A DNA stretch of 64,000 nt from Icerya purchasi (GCA_039619475.1 CM077115.1:149922274-149986273), one strand, 5' to 3'. Shown: positions 1-13,683, counted from the first letter of the stretch. Numbers and translations are program-made. The notes: generated from the sequence alone by a model not told the origin.

Positions 1-455
1 GGAAGAACTCCAGGAAAATTTCACTAAAAAAATCGGTATTCGACGGAGCGTGACACACTACATTAAGTTGTTTTGAAAACCATTTTTAGAAAATTATAAT
101 TCAACACGTAGTAGATACTAGCTAAGAATCATCTAAGAAGGTTAGCAGATGACGATATAGGCTGAGCAGGATCGCAAAACAACTATAGACCCCATACACA
201 TACACACACACGTGAACAAGTTGGTCATAGATATTGAAGTCAAATATAGAACCTACATAAATTAAAAATAATCGACAAGGATATACAAATAAAAGTTGCT
301 GCAGGTAAAAGAAATGTCTTGAACAAGAAAAAGAAAAAAAAAAAAATGATGACAAATAAGGGGCGATAATGAAAATTGCGGGAGTAGCTTTTGATAAATT
401 AAGCAATACGAATTACAGATCTGCCTAAAGAATGAAATAATGCGTCCGCACTCGG
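1..455. other. AT-rich noncoding sequence
   Basis: No gene is recognised here. A minus-strand open frame at 122-406 is rich in Phe, Ser, Tyr and Leu because it reads an A-rich plus strand, and it has no domain that I know. I treat the stretch as noncoding. Confidence 0.6.
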
Positions 456-615
456 GGCTTGAAAAGCCGAATAAAAATTTGATCTATTTGACAACGCTGT
501 ACGTTTATTTCTTAAATTCATTGGCTGAAGTGCTTACTTCTTCTAGACTATCGCTATTGAAAAAAGCGTACAGCATTGTCAAATAGATCAAATTTTCATT
601 CGGCTTTTCAAGCCC
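456..615. repeat. Foldback (inverted-repeat) element, MITE-like
   Basis: Two arms of about 48 bp, 456-503 and 567-615, are reverse complements with only a few mismatches. The left arm starts GGCTTGAAAAGCCGA and ends at CGCTGTACG; the right arm starts CGTACAGC and ends CGGCTTTTCAAGCC. The spacer is about 63 bp. Similarity may continue weakly outward (GCACTCGG against the complement of CTGTCAGCAC). There is no coding capacity. The layout is that of a short nonautonomous DNA transposon or foldback element. I could not define a target-site duplication, so the superfamily is open. Confidence 0.7.
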
Positions 616-2299
616 TGTCAGCACTTCAGCATGCAGAATGCAAACCAAGAATTCGCCTTAATTTAAAGTGTATATACGTCGTCGCAAGTAGGACTATTGC
701 TGAACAGTAAGCGAACAAGCCGAAAAAAGAATACGAGAAGACGTAAATCGACATGTATCTACAGGATGATGCAGTCGAACTAGAATATGATGGTCGATAA
801 GTAGGAAAAAAAGAACAGATAGATTTTTTAAATTGTTAGCAAGGTAGAGTAGCTAAGAAAAATTGGATAAGAAAGACATAAAATATAAAAATAAGTGAAA
901 GAAATTGGGCGAAATCTGTAGTGGGGCAATACGGGCTAATCGTGATTGGTTAATATTTTGATATTTTCATTAGATATTAAAATTTACGTATTTGGAACAA
1001 CACAGATGGCCAAAGAGAAATGCAAAGTTTTTATTCGTTTATTCCCGAATCAATTTAGATAAAACCGTCCGGAACCTTACAATTGGACACAAAGTGCATG
1101 TGTGACAACTACACTTTCGAAGAAACACTGAAAATAAATGTAATTATACAGAAGCAAACGATCCGGAAATGTACTAGTATACTTTTAATCGGTAGGAAGC
1201 GTTCGTAAGTTTTCACTTTCAGCCGATGATGGACTCATCATCACCGTAGCTGCGTCTCTTGAAACAAGAGATTGCATGCATCATTAAATTAATGTTTTTT
1301 CTGGCCCGAGTAATCGTCTCTGGTAGTCTCTTACGACGCCGGGTTGTGTCATTAATTCTAATCTTCTTTGTCCTTTTATTGGCTTTCCTTCTATCTTTCC
1401 TAGTTTAAAGAAAATTATATTCCTAAATACATTTCGGTATTGCCATAATTACATTTATTTTTAATGACTGTTTACAGTTTCGTAAATAGGCTTTATAATA
1501 TTCATATATTAATTTCACCCGCATAATGTACAATAGACTACAATATCCTGCCGAGGGGTATTCAGGCATCAGAAATATTAAATGAAAAAAAACAAACATT
1601 TCAATCAATCCTCCAGTAGTGTTTGGAAATAATCAACAATTATTTTCGACAAATTTATTCAACGGTATTGTCGGCGGCCTTGAAGAATCATTTTCAAGCT
1701 GCGAAAAACTTAACATTTTTCTTTATGGCGCGAACAACTTATAAAAAATACGCAAGACATCATTCACATCTGTTTCGAAATTAACTTTCTATTCACCCCC
1801 GGGGGAGACACTTTCAGCTGGTCAGACAAGATTAGATCGGAAGTTTAACGAAGTAGTCGACGATTCAGCGGACGAACGGAATAGCGCAGAGTTGACGTTT
1901 AAAAATTTTCCGGTAGCGGGTTAGTCTTTTAATGGAAAAGCCGGTCAGCACAGAGGTCAGTTCAATGACAGAATTTACGCGACTAGGTCAGTCGGGAGCC
2001 CTTCGCTAGTGCAAAGGACGCCATAAATAATTCTCGTTAACAGGAAAAGAGGATACGACTACCACACTTTATAAAATTATTACACCGCAAACGTGACTAC
2101 GTGCTTTTAATTACTTTTAGCGAAGTTTTTTTTTTTTTTTTTTTTAAATATAAAAAAAAACAAAACAAAACATTTTATCCATTATTATTATTATTTTTAT
2201 AGCTCGACGGCCATTTATAATAATTTTCCGTATAAAAAACTGTTGATGAGTAATCGCCGACAACCTAATGAAATAAAGATAAAAAGTGGGGATGATATT
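616..2299. other. Noncoding, no gene seen
   Basis: The sequence is AT-rich. A slightly GC-richer patch lies at about 1790-2010 and includes the palindrome CCCCCGGGGG near 1797. A poly-T run followed by an A-rich run lies at about 2128-2160. No open frame here resembles a known protein. Confidence 0.5.
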
Positions 2300-2370
2300 T
2301 TGCAGCGAGAGATTCGAATCGAGCTCTACTCGAATGAATAATTTCGCCGCCTAACCAACTAGAGGCTGTA
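2300..2370 (-). repeat. tRNA-headed repeat (SINE-like), copy 1
   Basis: On the minus strand this reads as a tRNA-like pol III promoter. An A-box-like CTAGTTGGTTAGG (complement of 2351-2363) is followed about 35-40 bases later by a B-box-like GATTCGAATC (2311-2320). It aligns with the repeat at about 20500-20580, sharing CTAGTTGGTTAG, then spaced G, GA, ATTC, TTCG, TTCGAA and CTGC in the same order. It does not fold as a clean functional tRNA because the acceptor stem is not complementary. I read it as the 5' head of a SINE or a tRNA relic. Confidence 0.4.
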
Positions 2371-3663
2371 GTATTTTTAAATTACATTACACTTTCATAT
2401 TTTTAATTTCACGGCAAAGAAAAGAGTCTCGCCAGACATCTCTAGATTTTTGTCCCATTTGTAATAATTCAAATTTTCCCCTTTGTTTTTATTAAACCAT
2501 TGTTAGACGTACGTTAATATTATGGAGCTTCCTTCGGATATGCGTGTAATTCATAAAAAGTATGACGCTATTTGATCTTTCATGATTCTTATTGGAGAAG
2601 TCGTAATTTATATATTTTATTTATTTCATTTATTCGGAACTCATCTTCTCGGACGTTAATGTAATGATAATTTTCCATATTTTTGTCAATGTGTGGTGGC
2701 AGCCGGATTCGAACCGAATTGTTCATGACAAAAATAAATTTTAACACTTAATTAACAATTATATATGTATATAATTTTTATATCTCCGACGCGTTTCGAA
2801 GCAAACACTTCATATGTTCACGGGAGTAATATAAAAATTAACATACAAATTAATTAATTTCACAAATGAATACAGTCAAATCCGTGAATAATAAAGAACA
2901 AATTAAATTGATCAAACGCATTTGCGAACGTTTTAGTTTCTACAGTGTAATGTGTCCATTACATGGGCGATAGTAAATAAATCACAGAAAAACAAAATAA
3001 AATTTGAAATAAATTAAATAAAAAATATGAAAAAATGAAATTATATGTAAATAATTATCGAAAACGTGGTGCGAGTGAGAATGGGAGTGTAATTGGAATC
3101 CTGTTTGTCGGTTGGGGGGCGAATACAATGAACGGTGATTTTGGCCGAGGCGAAGACAAAGGATTCGTAGAGACACGAGCGGAAAAAATAGAAAAAAGGT
3201 AGCCAGTCGATCTTGATCAGCCTTTGGAAACAGAGTCAATTTTTTGGTGTCGACTCGTAAAAAAGAAGAAATTCGCGTTCCGAGCATAATACAACCCCTG
3301 CAGCTGCGCGCAATAGTCAAATCTCAGATCGGTTTTGATAGTGTAAATCCCGTCGCAAAAGTGAACTTCATAATTATAATTAAATCGGTTTAACTTTCAT
3401 TCGAAATTCGCGTCTCGATTCTTCCGCAAAGGATCTCGTCGCCAGCCCACTCATCCGGGATCTTTCGTCACCGCCGACAAACAGTGATACGTATTGATTT
3501 ATATTTATTTTTTCGTATACGTTATTTAATTAATCATCGTGTGTGGTCGACCGCTCCAGAAAGATCGGTGTAAGTTTAAACAATATATATGCATACGTTT
3601 AACTAATCACCTTTTGATTAATTTTCATTAAAATATAAAATAAAATTTAATAAATTTCAAATT
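2371..3663. other. Noncoding; possible pol III B-box and a strong splice donor
   Basis: A minus-strand B-box-like GGTTCGAATCC lies at about 2702-2715, with no convincing A-box. A perfect GTAAGT donor motif on the plus strand starts at 3570, after a GC-richer stretch (3410-3569) that could be an untranslated exon. The minus-strand open frame at 2982-3320 has no recognisable domain. Confidence 0.35.
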
Positions 3664-3771
3664 TAAATCCACGAGCTCGATAGGAACTAGTGGTTGACAT
3701 CCCCGGACAAAACAAATTATTAGCTAAATAAACTAACACTAAACGTTACATTTGGCATCCCTGGTGGGGAT
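3664..3771 (+). repeat. Dispersed repeat, TTGGCATCCCT family, copy 1
   Basis: The stretch begins AAATCCACGAG, passes a GTTGACATCCCC motif, then continues to CTAACACTAAACGTTACA followed by TTGGCATCCCTGGTGG (3752-3767). The first half matches the complements of copies at about 5909-5955 and 50779-50828. The second half matches 23265-23310 closely. A second, weaker echo (GATTAGCTAAACAACTAAC) follows a poly-A at 3791. A junction of this kind (…TTACA then TGG…) resembles an LTR end next to a primer-binding site, but I could not match it to a tRNA, so the class is unassigned. Confidence 0.5.
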
Positions 3772-5908
3772 AAAAAAAAAAAAAAAAAAATGATTAGCTA
3801 AACAACTAACTTTAACATTACAACTTTCGTTGTCAAAAATTTCATTCATTTTGTTAACGGTTATTATAAAACCTAACAAGAAATATTCAGATAGAAAAGT
3901 TCAAAAAGAAAATCATTAATTTAAGTAAAAAATTATTTAACTTTTGTAAATTTAATTCTTAAAATTAATTTTTTTTTAAAGTTAATTATCTTTATTCTGA
4001 ACGCAGCGACCTCCTAGCTTTGTTCGATCGTGAAACCGTATTTGTGACTTTTTAAGTAAATTCTGTACACTAAATCAAAATTTGACGATATTATCGATCG
4101 AGAAGAATCTATTACCGTCCACAATTTGATTATTAAGTAATAATAGTTTGTTTTTTTTACCGCATATCCGATTTTTCACGGTAATCTTTTTTTTCTTTTC
4201 TTGATTATAAATATAATACTACAGGATGGGATAATAAAAATATTTTTGCACTTTGGGGAAATACATGAATATTCTCTTCCGGTCTATCAGAGGTTCAGTA
4301 CAATACCAAAAACTCAACTTCACAATCCCCCATAGCCAAGGGTGTGGAACTTAAATTTTATTTTAACCGAATAGGAATTTTTATAGTGGTTTTTCGTTAC
4401 GGTTTCTCACTAATCTCTGACGCAAGTAATAATATATGATTTCGGAATTGTATACGAATAAGCTACCCACAATAAATAAAAAACAGTGTTATGTGTAATA
4501 TATGTACTTTGTGTATTACTGATTTAAAAATTATTAATTAGATGAAAAAAAAAAAAAAAAGAAAAAAAAGTAGTATAAAATTTAAATTAAAACGAATGGA
4601 AAACTTATTACTGAATCCGGAGTAAGCCCGGCAGCGAAACGGTAATTTATGGAAAGAACATTTGGGGCAGAAAAACATAAAATTTTAGGAACGAAAACAA
4701 ATGTTTCCAGCAAGCTAAGAAATATTTTTTACAATACGATCCAAAATAAAACTTCGTAGAGTCTTGGTTTAGAGAGTTTGAAGAGGAGAGAAGAATTTTC
4801 GTCAAAAATAATATCGGCAGTGTATAAATCAATGTACCTTTTTTTTTTTTTTTTTCACACCAGTAGCATAATTTAGATTCTGTCGCTCCATCCAGTTACA
4901 TACGTCAACTCTTAAATAACAATTTAGGGGGTTCAAAATACTGAAAATATTTTGATCTCGCGAGTTTTTCGTTTTCTGAAATTAATTATCTAAACCGCAG
5001 AGGAATAATGCGTCACTATTTATGGCAGTAAAAAAATATTAACCGATTTGATCGTTTCAAACGGACTCTCCTTAATGGTATACGGAGAACATCTGCAGTT
5101 ATCTGTATACGATATAATTCGAGGAATTACGATCATCGCCAAGCACACATGTTTTATCACAAACATCACCAGTGCTCTCGCTTAATTACAATTCATGACA
5201 CGCAGAACCATCAGAAGTGATATTATGCGCGTCGTCTAAAATCAAACTACAGCGCAAAATATAATAACAATAAAACGGAAATTTAGCCAATAATAATTGA
5301 ACATTAAACAGCTTTGATCACAAACGATTCTGTCTTATGGATCTAGTCTACCCTGCGACTAGTATGAAACCCGGAGGTGTAATTTGTATGTGAAAAAATT
5401 CAATTAAATCTTTCCGCATAAAACACTACTGGAAAAACATAAAATTACCGACTAAGTGATTATTTGAAGAACAAAATTACCAGAGCCGATTTTGTTCGAA
5501 TCAAACTCCGCGGTACCGGTGGACTAAAATATCTTCAATAGGTGCAGCAGATAATCCCTACCGTTCAAAGATGGATACTGATTTTATTTATATAACATAT
5601 GTATGTATATTTCGGACGTTAACCATCGAGAAAAATACAAAAGGGAAATATATAAACATAATTTCGAGACGATTATTATTCAAAATAAAATAACGTCTTC
5701 TCATTGGATAAACTGTGTTCTATTTCCATTTTTTCGATACGCAACAATTTACAAAGTCCTAATAGAACAACAACACCAGATGATCATGACGATCGGAAAG
5801 TAGTTGAAAGGATGCATACCTGGGAAGTTAATAAAAACTACAGGAAAACAAGTTTATAACGCATGTATTATTACTTGAAACGGTATTAGACGTTTGCTAG
5901 ATTACGCC
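3772..5908. other. AT-rich noncoding sequence
   Basis: It holds poly-A at 3772-3790 and at about 4545-4570, poly-T at about 4840-4856, and long A/T-rich stretches. Short open frames at 4647-4832 (minus) and 5603-5803 (plus) match nothing I know. No gene is seen. Confidence 0.5.
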
Positions 5909-6110
5909 CTCAGGGATGCCAATTACGAGATTTTATTCTCGTGGATTTTACTTGTTAGATTTTATTTTTTTTTTATTTAAGATAATGATTATTGGTACGA
6001 GATTAAAATATTCAGTTGAAATTTAAAACGATGTATTAGATAAGACGTGACAGCTATTTTTCAGTACCGGTTGATCGCTGAAAAACACAATAATTATTTC
6101 CGAAAATAAC
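5909..6110 (-). repeat. Dispersed repeat, TTGGCATCCCT family, copy 2
   Basis: On the minus strand this reads AAAATCCACGAG, then about 13 bases, then CTCGTAATTGGCATCCCTGA. The same layout occurs at 50779-50970. Both copies also share GAAAACACAATAATTA about 180 bases further along the plus strand. It is noncoding and degenerate, and the class is uncertain. Confidence 0.5.
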
Positions 6111-9100
6111 GGTTTCAACGTATGCAAATCAATAAATAAAAATATGAAACAAAACGCTACGTTGTCGGTGGTGATCCGGGATACGTAGGAATTGGTCTGT
6201 TGGTACGGAGAAGTCGGACTCGATGTTATTTATATTTATGAATGTTCGATAGTTTTCGAATTTGCTTTACTACTGTCGCGAATATCGAATACTTTCGACG
6301 ACGATAGACCGCGAAATCAAAAATTCATACCTTTCTCAACAAAAAAAAATCACAATTGTTTTTCCTAATTTGATAGAAATCCAGTGCAAACGAACAACTG
6401 CTTAGGTGAAGGTAGAAAAAGATTATTTTCTTGATCAAAGGTAGAACACGCAATTGATTTTCGTAAAAAAATCTTTTCCTGTCCTTTCTCCATTTCTTTC
6501 GCCTTTCGGCTTGTGACCGCTGGAGCCGACCGATTCCGGTAGATCCTTTTTTCCTTGATGACCGCTGATTGGCTATCCAACCGACAATAGTTCCAGGCAC
6601 GCACGCATTCGCATTCGCACCAATTATTCTAAATTATGTTTATGTTTTATTTTTATATTATATTATTTATTATTTTATTTTTCTACAAATTTTATTCATT
6701 CCGCGTAAGGGACACATTACACATACTATACTGTGAATGCGAAAAGTATGATCTTTCCGTATTAGCTTGCTGTCCGAAGTAATGTTTGTTATAAAAATTA
6801 TTTGCTGACAAAATGTTTTATAGCGAAAGCGAATAATGTAACACAACTGTATTTCGACCACAAAAAATTATAATCCAGACACATAAAAAAACCAAGAAAA
6901 AAGAACTATTCAAATTTTGAATAGTTCGAAGAAGAAAATTAACATTAAACGAACTAAAATGTATTAAGTATTAAAAGCAATAAGTGTTCAGCAAAAATTT
7001 ATTGGGGACAGAAAAAAAAAAAGCTGCTCTTTAAAGAGAATGTAAGCATGGTAGCCGAAGTATTAATTTTTAATAATAAATTTTGTTTTCAGTCAATGCT
7101 TGTTATTACTGCTATATTTCATCACTAGTAAAACCCGGAAAAACGTAAAGTTCTTTAAAAGAAAAAAGAAAAAAAAAAACAATTCTTTCTTTTCCGACCT
7201 CTGAATCGGAAATAGTTTCTAAATTTGCTAAAAAGTAAAAACATTGTTTTCTTATTATTGGACCATCACCCCACTCTATCGTAATTTTAAAAGTGCATTA
7301 CTTAGATGACTGAGGGTCGCCTACTATATATGGGGTCTTCTGTATCTTTGCGTGCTTTTAACTTTGAAATACTCCATCGCTCCGAAATTACTAGACACGT
7401 GCTGTATAAATAAAAGATACTGTAAGAACACCTTAGGAGAACAGAAAATTACCAATTTTCCCGCCTTATTCGTGATATTTCGAATTATTTGCCTCAGTTT
7501 ACGTTTCCGCCGTTTTCCTTTATAAACGCATTTTTTTTTTTCTAACTCTTTACGAATCCGGTTGCTATTTTCGACTACGTTACTGTTCCCTCTCTTTTTT
7601 CGTTATTTAACACTGAATTCTTTACACCGAAATATTCGTTGCTCCTTTTGTGTTTAATACTCCTTTAATCCAAACGTGCTCCTTTTTTTTTCAGGACAAA
7701 CGGAGAAACAAGAGAACAAAATGAGAAGTGTAAAGAACACCTTTCGACTACAGAACTTATAACGGTTCTTTCTTTATTAACGCGTCTTTTCTTTAACTAG
7801 AACCGACTATTAATTAATGTAAAATGCAAAATGTAGCACTTTTAAACACGCCTATATTAAAATTCAGCACTCGAAAGATGAAAATGGTACATTTTTGATA
7901 GGGAACTGTGAACTGTTTCATTCCTGATACACCGATACCACGCAAGACTGGAAAACACCTGAAGAACTGTGTATACCTTTCTCGCGCCGTTATTTAATAT
8001 TTACCTCAAAACAAAATATATACCTACTTTGTTCGCGGTAATAGTAGTAGATGCTTTTCAATTTGTCGATAATTTCGAATTTACGCACCGGTGCGTACCT
8101 GACGACGACGGCATAAAACGAGCCGACAAAAAAGAGAATTGCATCATAGCACATCGCACATAAATTAACCGGCTCGTGCCTCTTTCGAATTGTACAGCGC
8201 AATAACTGATTTTAATTAATTTTTGTTCACTTTCAAAATGTAATAATAATTAACGAAGAATAACGTCAGCCGGCGACGATTTTGATTGGCCATATCGAGT
8301 CTTAATTAGAACTTTGACAAAGTTTTAGAAAAGTGGCGGACATTCGAAGACTACGTGCACCCAGAGCTTCTCGAATAATTTTAAATAATGCAAAACAGAA
8401 ACGGAAAAAACACATGAACACATCACGCGTCACCGAAGTAACCAGCAGCAGCCATCATCATCACATTCCAGGCCGTAAACTCGCATTTTACGGCGTCAAA
8501 TGCGGGATTCGCCGTTGCGTCATTATATAATAGATTATTTAATGAGCGCGTACATCACAAATAATAACAGGGTGAGTGATAATACCATACGCATTAGGAT
8601 CAAGTCTCGTTTTAAACGAACGCAAGTTGACACCGTTCGGGAGAATCTATACTAATTAAAATTGGAAGAGATTTTTAATTATTCCTATTTCCCGTTGCAA
8701 TAATTATTATCGGCTGCTTTGTATTATGACATTTTGTGTTTCGCCCTTGGCCAATTTCAAATACGTTATAACAGACGCGTGCGTTCGTTTTTTTTCTCTT
8801 TTTTTTCTCGATTTCACTGTTTATTAGATTACTTTTACTTGTTCATCCGATAATTTTTAATTCTATATTTATGTAGGAGTAGAGGTGTGTAAGAAAAATT
8901 AAAAATCGTATGTATTATCACGAACAAAAATTATCTATAAACTGGGTTCTATAATGATTTTGATGAAATTTACGAATTAGGGGTTGTTTTTACGGTTTAG
9001 GAAAAACCGATCGGTCGAGAATATTCTCCTTCTCTCAATGATATTATTAATAGAAGTATTTTCAAATAAATAAATAAATAAATAATCGTTTATTGGTTAA

Positions 9101-9645
9101 TATATATTTTTTTTTTTGTAATTTTCTACTATTTTAATTACTCCATACGGTAATTTTAACGCTACATCAGTGTGCTGGTCCCGGGAAAAATTGTTTACAT
9201 TTTTTTGTTTTATTAAATAATTAATTTTACATGGGGTGGCCATTCAAATATAATTTTTAAATTCCCGATTTCCTGATTACTCGAATTGTACAAAAAGGGG
9301 AATGAAATTTTTTTTTTGTTACTCTATTGATCTTTGACAGCCGTAACATATTTTATATGAATAAAACAGAACTTCGGAATTTTTATTTAAAGTAAAGTAC
9401 ATTCAAAAATGTATTCATTTTTTGTTTCAAATATGATTTTTTCTTATTAAAAATATTGTTTTTGTTTTTTTTTTACCTTTTTCCCGGTTTTATGACAAAA
9501 TTCCCGGCTTATTCTCGATTGGGTGGCCACTCTGTTTTATACAGACTAAAAATCTGGAAACAATTTTTCAAGGCATTATTCAGAATTCTAATAAAACGAA
9601 ATAAATGAAATCGTAATTTAAAAAAATAAAATGTAGAGTCGATCT

Positions 9646-9676
<31 letters not shown>

Positions 9677-10795
9677 ATTAATATCGGTATAAGTACAGTG
9701 TTCAAGAAGAGAAATCGAAAAATCGAAAAATAAATAAGAACGTTACAATTTTATTTTCATCCAGTAATAGCAGATGGAACACTCGAAGAAACAAGTCCAT
9801 TCGTTTAAGCAGTGTAGTTTTATAACAGAGATCTAGCGTATGGATGTCGGCGTGGACCGATTTTGTTAAGGCACAATACATCTTAAATAGGACTTAATAC
9901 ATCATGCTGTCGACCTGATGTAAGATAATTGAAACTTACCATGACAGCATTATTTGCTACATATACGCGCGGCCAGCCTGTTATATCCCTGTGCGTCATA
10001 ATTAATTACAATGACTTCTAGGAGAGGACGGAAAGGAGGTTACACTTTGAGACACCGCCTTACTCGCTCGAGAAAATACTACTATTACCCTCTGAAGATG
10101 TATATTATAAAAGAAACAAAACTGGCAAATATTAAAGTCGGTGACTAACATCTGCAAACAGTTTTTAACAATATGTACATCGTTACATGTCCGGTTAAGA
10201 CGCTATAAACTAGGTAGAATCCAATCTACAATTTGGTCCGATTTTAGATGATACACAATCGCGCCATTTTTTTTTTACTCGTTTCTTTGCATTGCGCGTA
10301 ATAATATCTGCAAACTTAATTTATAAGTCGCTTTAACTGATTTTTTGTTATTCGTGTAAATATTGAACAATTTCGGATCGTTTTTTGTATAAAATTCCCA
10401 AAATATCCAACAAGCAAAAGCTTATTGCTTCGAAAACTTAGCCGTTCTCATGATTAATTAAACTCGTAATTTAATTTGGTGTTCCACAATGAACTAATAT
10501 ATACTTTTATTAAGTAAAACACATAGACAAATATATAAAAAATTTATTATAATCATCAATTCTAAACAATTTAAAATTTAAAATTATTTTTCATGAAATT
10601 ATGGGGGGGAAAAAAAGAAAAAATACTTAACCAAAATATTATCGATAATTATAAAAAAAACGCTGGTTCGAGAATTGTTGCTATTTATGTACATAATTCG
10701 TATAAGTCATGCGTGAAAATTTCGCTGTGATCTTGTCTTATCGCTAATCGGACCACCCCAAATGAATATCGATTGTATTCTACTTATCAGCTACC
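6111..10795. other. Noncoding; hairpins and poly-T tracts, no gene
   Basis: A 25-base near-perfect palindrome (arms GAACTATTCAAA) lies at 6903-6927. A 7-bp-stem hairpin, CCGTAAA…TTTACGG, lies at about 8475-8495. A long poly-T lies at 9650-9676. The open frames (6325-6604 minus, 7969-8202, 8333-8530) are short and lack known domains. I see no coding gene. Confidence 0.5.
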
Positions 10796-11045
10796 ATGGG
10801 CGCCGCCAGTGGGGGCAAGGGGCAGCTGTTCCCCCCTGGAGCCTTGAAACTTTTTAATCAACTGGCCATGATGAGTATTCATAGGCGCGTAATCATGGAC
10901 AATTTGCCAGAAACCCACGAAAATTATGTTTTAATTAAGATTTTATTCTCGTTTAATGAAATATTAAGCCTTTACAACTTATAAATATTATTTTTCCTCA
11001 TATCCTCTTTCTATCATCTTGCCCCCCTCCCCTGGCGGCTGGCGA
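10796..11045. mobile_element. Short inverted-repeat DNA element (MITE-like)
   Basis: The left end reads GGGCGCCGCCAGTGGGGGCA and continues AGGGG. The complement of the right end (about 11020-11045) reads GTCGCCAGCCGCCAGGGGAG and continues GGGGGCAAG. The shared core GCCAG…GGGGGCAAG at both ends, in inverted orientation and GC-rich against an AT-rich background, indicates a nonautonomous DNA transposon of about 250 bp. Open frames across it (10796-10984, 11019-11207) are artefacts of the GC-rich ends. The target-site duplication was not resolved. Confidence 0.5.
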
Positions 11046-13683
11046 CACCCTTGTCAGCTACATACGTTAAAAATCCGCAAGATTCACTTCGAAGTATTTG
11101 TAGTAAATCCCGGACATTCGGAGTACAATTTTGATTGCACTGTCTTCTTCGTGTATAAGTGCGCTTCGGTTAAACGAGTAGAGTATAGTATGTACCACCG
11201 AATTTGAATGCGGGTTTGTGGGTTTAGCATATTTTTTGCCATTACTACTTGATATACGTATAAAAAGGCATTGATTCGAGTTTCATCCCGTAAGCGTATA
11301 ATTTTTTCAACTAAATGCGTTTATGTGTAATTTAGACATTCAATTTTTAAGAAAATCTGGAATAATAATATCGTAGCATCATAATGCTTTAATTAATTTT
11401 TGATCTTTTTTCCCCGTCGCTTACTTTCGTTAACGTTATCGGATAGCGTACGTCGCCCAACTTCCTTCGAATCAGACCGTATTGAATTACAGTCGCCATT
11501 CACAAAAAATTAATAAACAAAAGCGTAGGACACACTAATATACATAGAACAGGATGCAATTTCCAACGTTGCTTCGTTGAATGACTCAATATAGTTCATA
11601 CATATAAATTGCGACCATAAAATACAGTTAACGGACTGCTACTACGCCTTCATTCGCGTTGATTTATTTGCAGACATATCGACCACCCATCGGACACTTG
11701 ATCGGAGGAAATATCAACTCATAAATAACGGATCTGCATGGCATATCACGTGACAAAAAATATCGAAAATAGTAACTCGATCTATTAAATACCGCGCTTG
11801 ACGAATCAGGCACGAGAGAAAAAAAAAAAAAAAAACAGTTCGGTGGGAAATTTCGTTAATATATTAATACAAAAATGGATGCCCAATATTCGGAAAGGTT
11901 GACAAAAATTACACAGTATTTTCAAGCTGGATCAACAAAAGAAAATGCGAAACATAATTAAAAATAAAGATCTACAAACTAGTATGAGAGGGCCGTACAG
12001 ATACACTTATAAGATAACACAGAATGTTAGGCAACCGAACTATATCTCGGGTCGAGACGTGACTCTTCGGGCGCTTACAAAGTTCGATACCTAGTCTAAA
12101 ATTGAACTGGGCACGCATCAAAAAGAAGCGGTGTTCTGGGAAAATAAGGACGGATTGATCTTATGCAGAGGGAAACTAAGCCACAAACATTGGGCATATA
12201 GTGTTACGGGGTTTCTTTTTGACCACGTCATGTTTCAACTTCGCCCTATTTCGAAGTAGTTTGATGCTAGCGAGTTTCCTACATTAATTTTCTTTTCTTT
12301 AATTAATATCAAACTTTAAAAACCTCGAAAAACTAGTGATTAATTTACTTACAAAATAATGAATTAATCATTTTTAAATCAACGGTTTTCAATATTTTTC
12401 TTGTTCCCATATGGCTTTTCAGAAATGGTTTTTCCTCCTTTTATAAAGAATCGCTGATAAAAAACTACTTGTTTTTGAAAAAAAAAAAAAAGCCGGTTAT
12501 TTTTAAAACGATTTAAACGTGCACAATTTTTAATCTGAACATTTCTAAATGGAATTTCAGTTTGTTTTTCAAAATATTATATTTCGAACGTTTCACCAGA
12601 TCCCGTTCGGACAAAAACGACACTCGAATATTAAAACATTTTCTCGGCACGTTGCTTTTAAAACTGATGGGCCTTCCAGTACACGCCCGCAATTTTAAAT
12701 CTCCATCGATACCATGACGCGTTTATAATTTTTGCGTATCACATTTTTAGAAATTAATTTTTGATACAGTAATGAAAAAATTACAAGTGTGTGTATTACC
12801 CTAATTCAATAATCTATGATAAAAAGATGTAGTAGGACTACAAAAGGCTTTGCAACACAACTGTGCCAAGAAGCTGATGTGTCATTAAACACCGTTAAGA
12901 TACGGGAAACAACTTTGATTATAAAAAGCAGAAAAAATTGTAGAGAGAAACCGGAGACACCCTTAGGTTTTACAAGAGGTTAATATAAATAATCGAATAA
13001 AATATGTACGGATTTGTAAATAGGTTATTAACTAAAATATTAAATTAAATGTAAGGATTTTTGTTTAGTCGTATGCAGATAAAATAGGTTATTGAATGCG
13101 AAGTGTTTTGTTGAACTTTTAAAATTTAACCCTATTTGTCATCTTACAAATATAACGGCATTTTCTAATATTCTTTCGTGCCATATACACATTCTCCGTT
13201 CCCCTTTTGTTATTTAGACCAGAAATTACTTCCTTTGTGAAATTTCCAATTAAAAATAACATAATCATATAATCTCTAGAGCATATTTGTTACTTTCTAT
13301 GTAGTAGTTCAACGAAAAATTAACTAGTCATAATATCAAGTATGGAAGCTCGGATATATATTAATCACCGCGCAATTTTAACCTTTTTTCCTGCGTCTGT
13401 GTATTTGTTTTTTCTTTTAAATTTGCAAGCTGTATGCTGTTTGAATAGAGACAGGAAACCAGTTACTTATCAAATGTCTGCACATTCAACAACTCTGTTT
13501 CTAGGCGTTTCAAAACTTCACATTATATCATCATACACGGTTGAACTTGTTCTGCATAAAAATATTTTATTAAGGGAAGGAAAATGACGATAAAAACAGG
13601 GAAAAGAAAACAGGAAAGAAAAATTAAAAGTAGCCTACAATGGGCACGACGCACAAACGTACGAACGCGTTGTAAAAAAAAAA
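11046..13683. other. Noncoding, no gene seen
   Basis: AT-rich sequence with poly-A at 11820-11836. At 12840-12960 the plus strand briefly reads like a helix-turn-helix segment (…QEADVSLNTVK…), but nothing around it supports a gene. The open frame at 13342-13587 is unrecognised. Confidence 0.45.

Noticed and set aside
1997..2011. 15-mer GAGCCCTTCGCTAGT shared with 24738
   Set aside because: One or two such matches are expected by chance in 64 kb, and the flanks do not align.
12840..12960. Helix-turn-helix-like peptide (QEADVSLNTVK)
   Set aside because: Too short, with no further transposase motif in any frame nearby.
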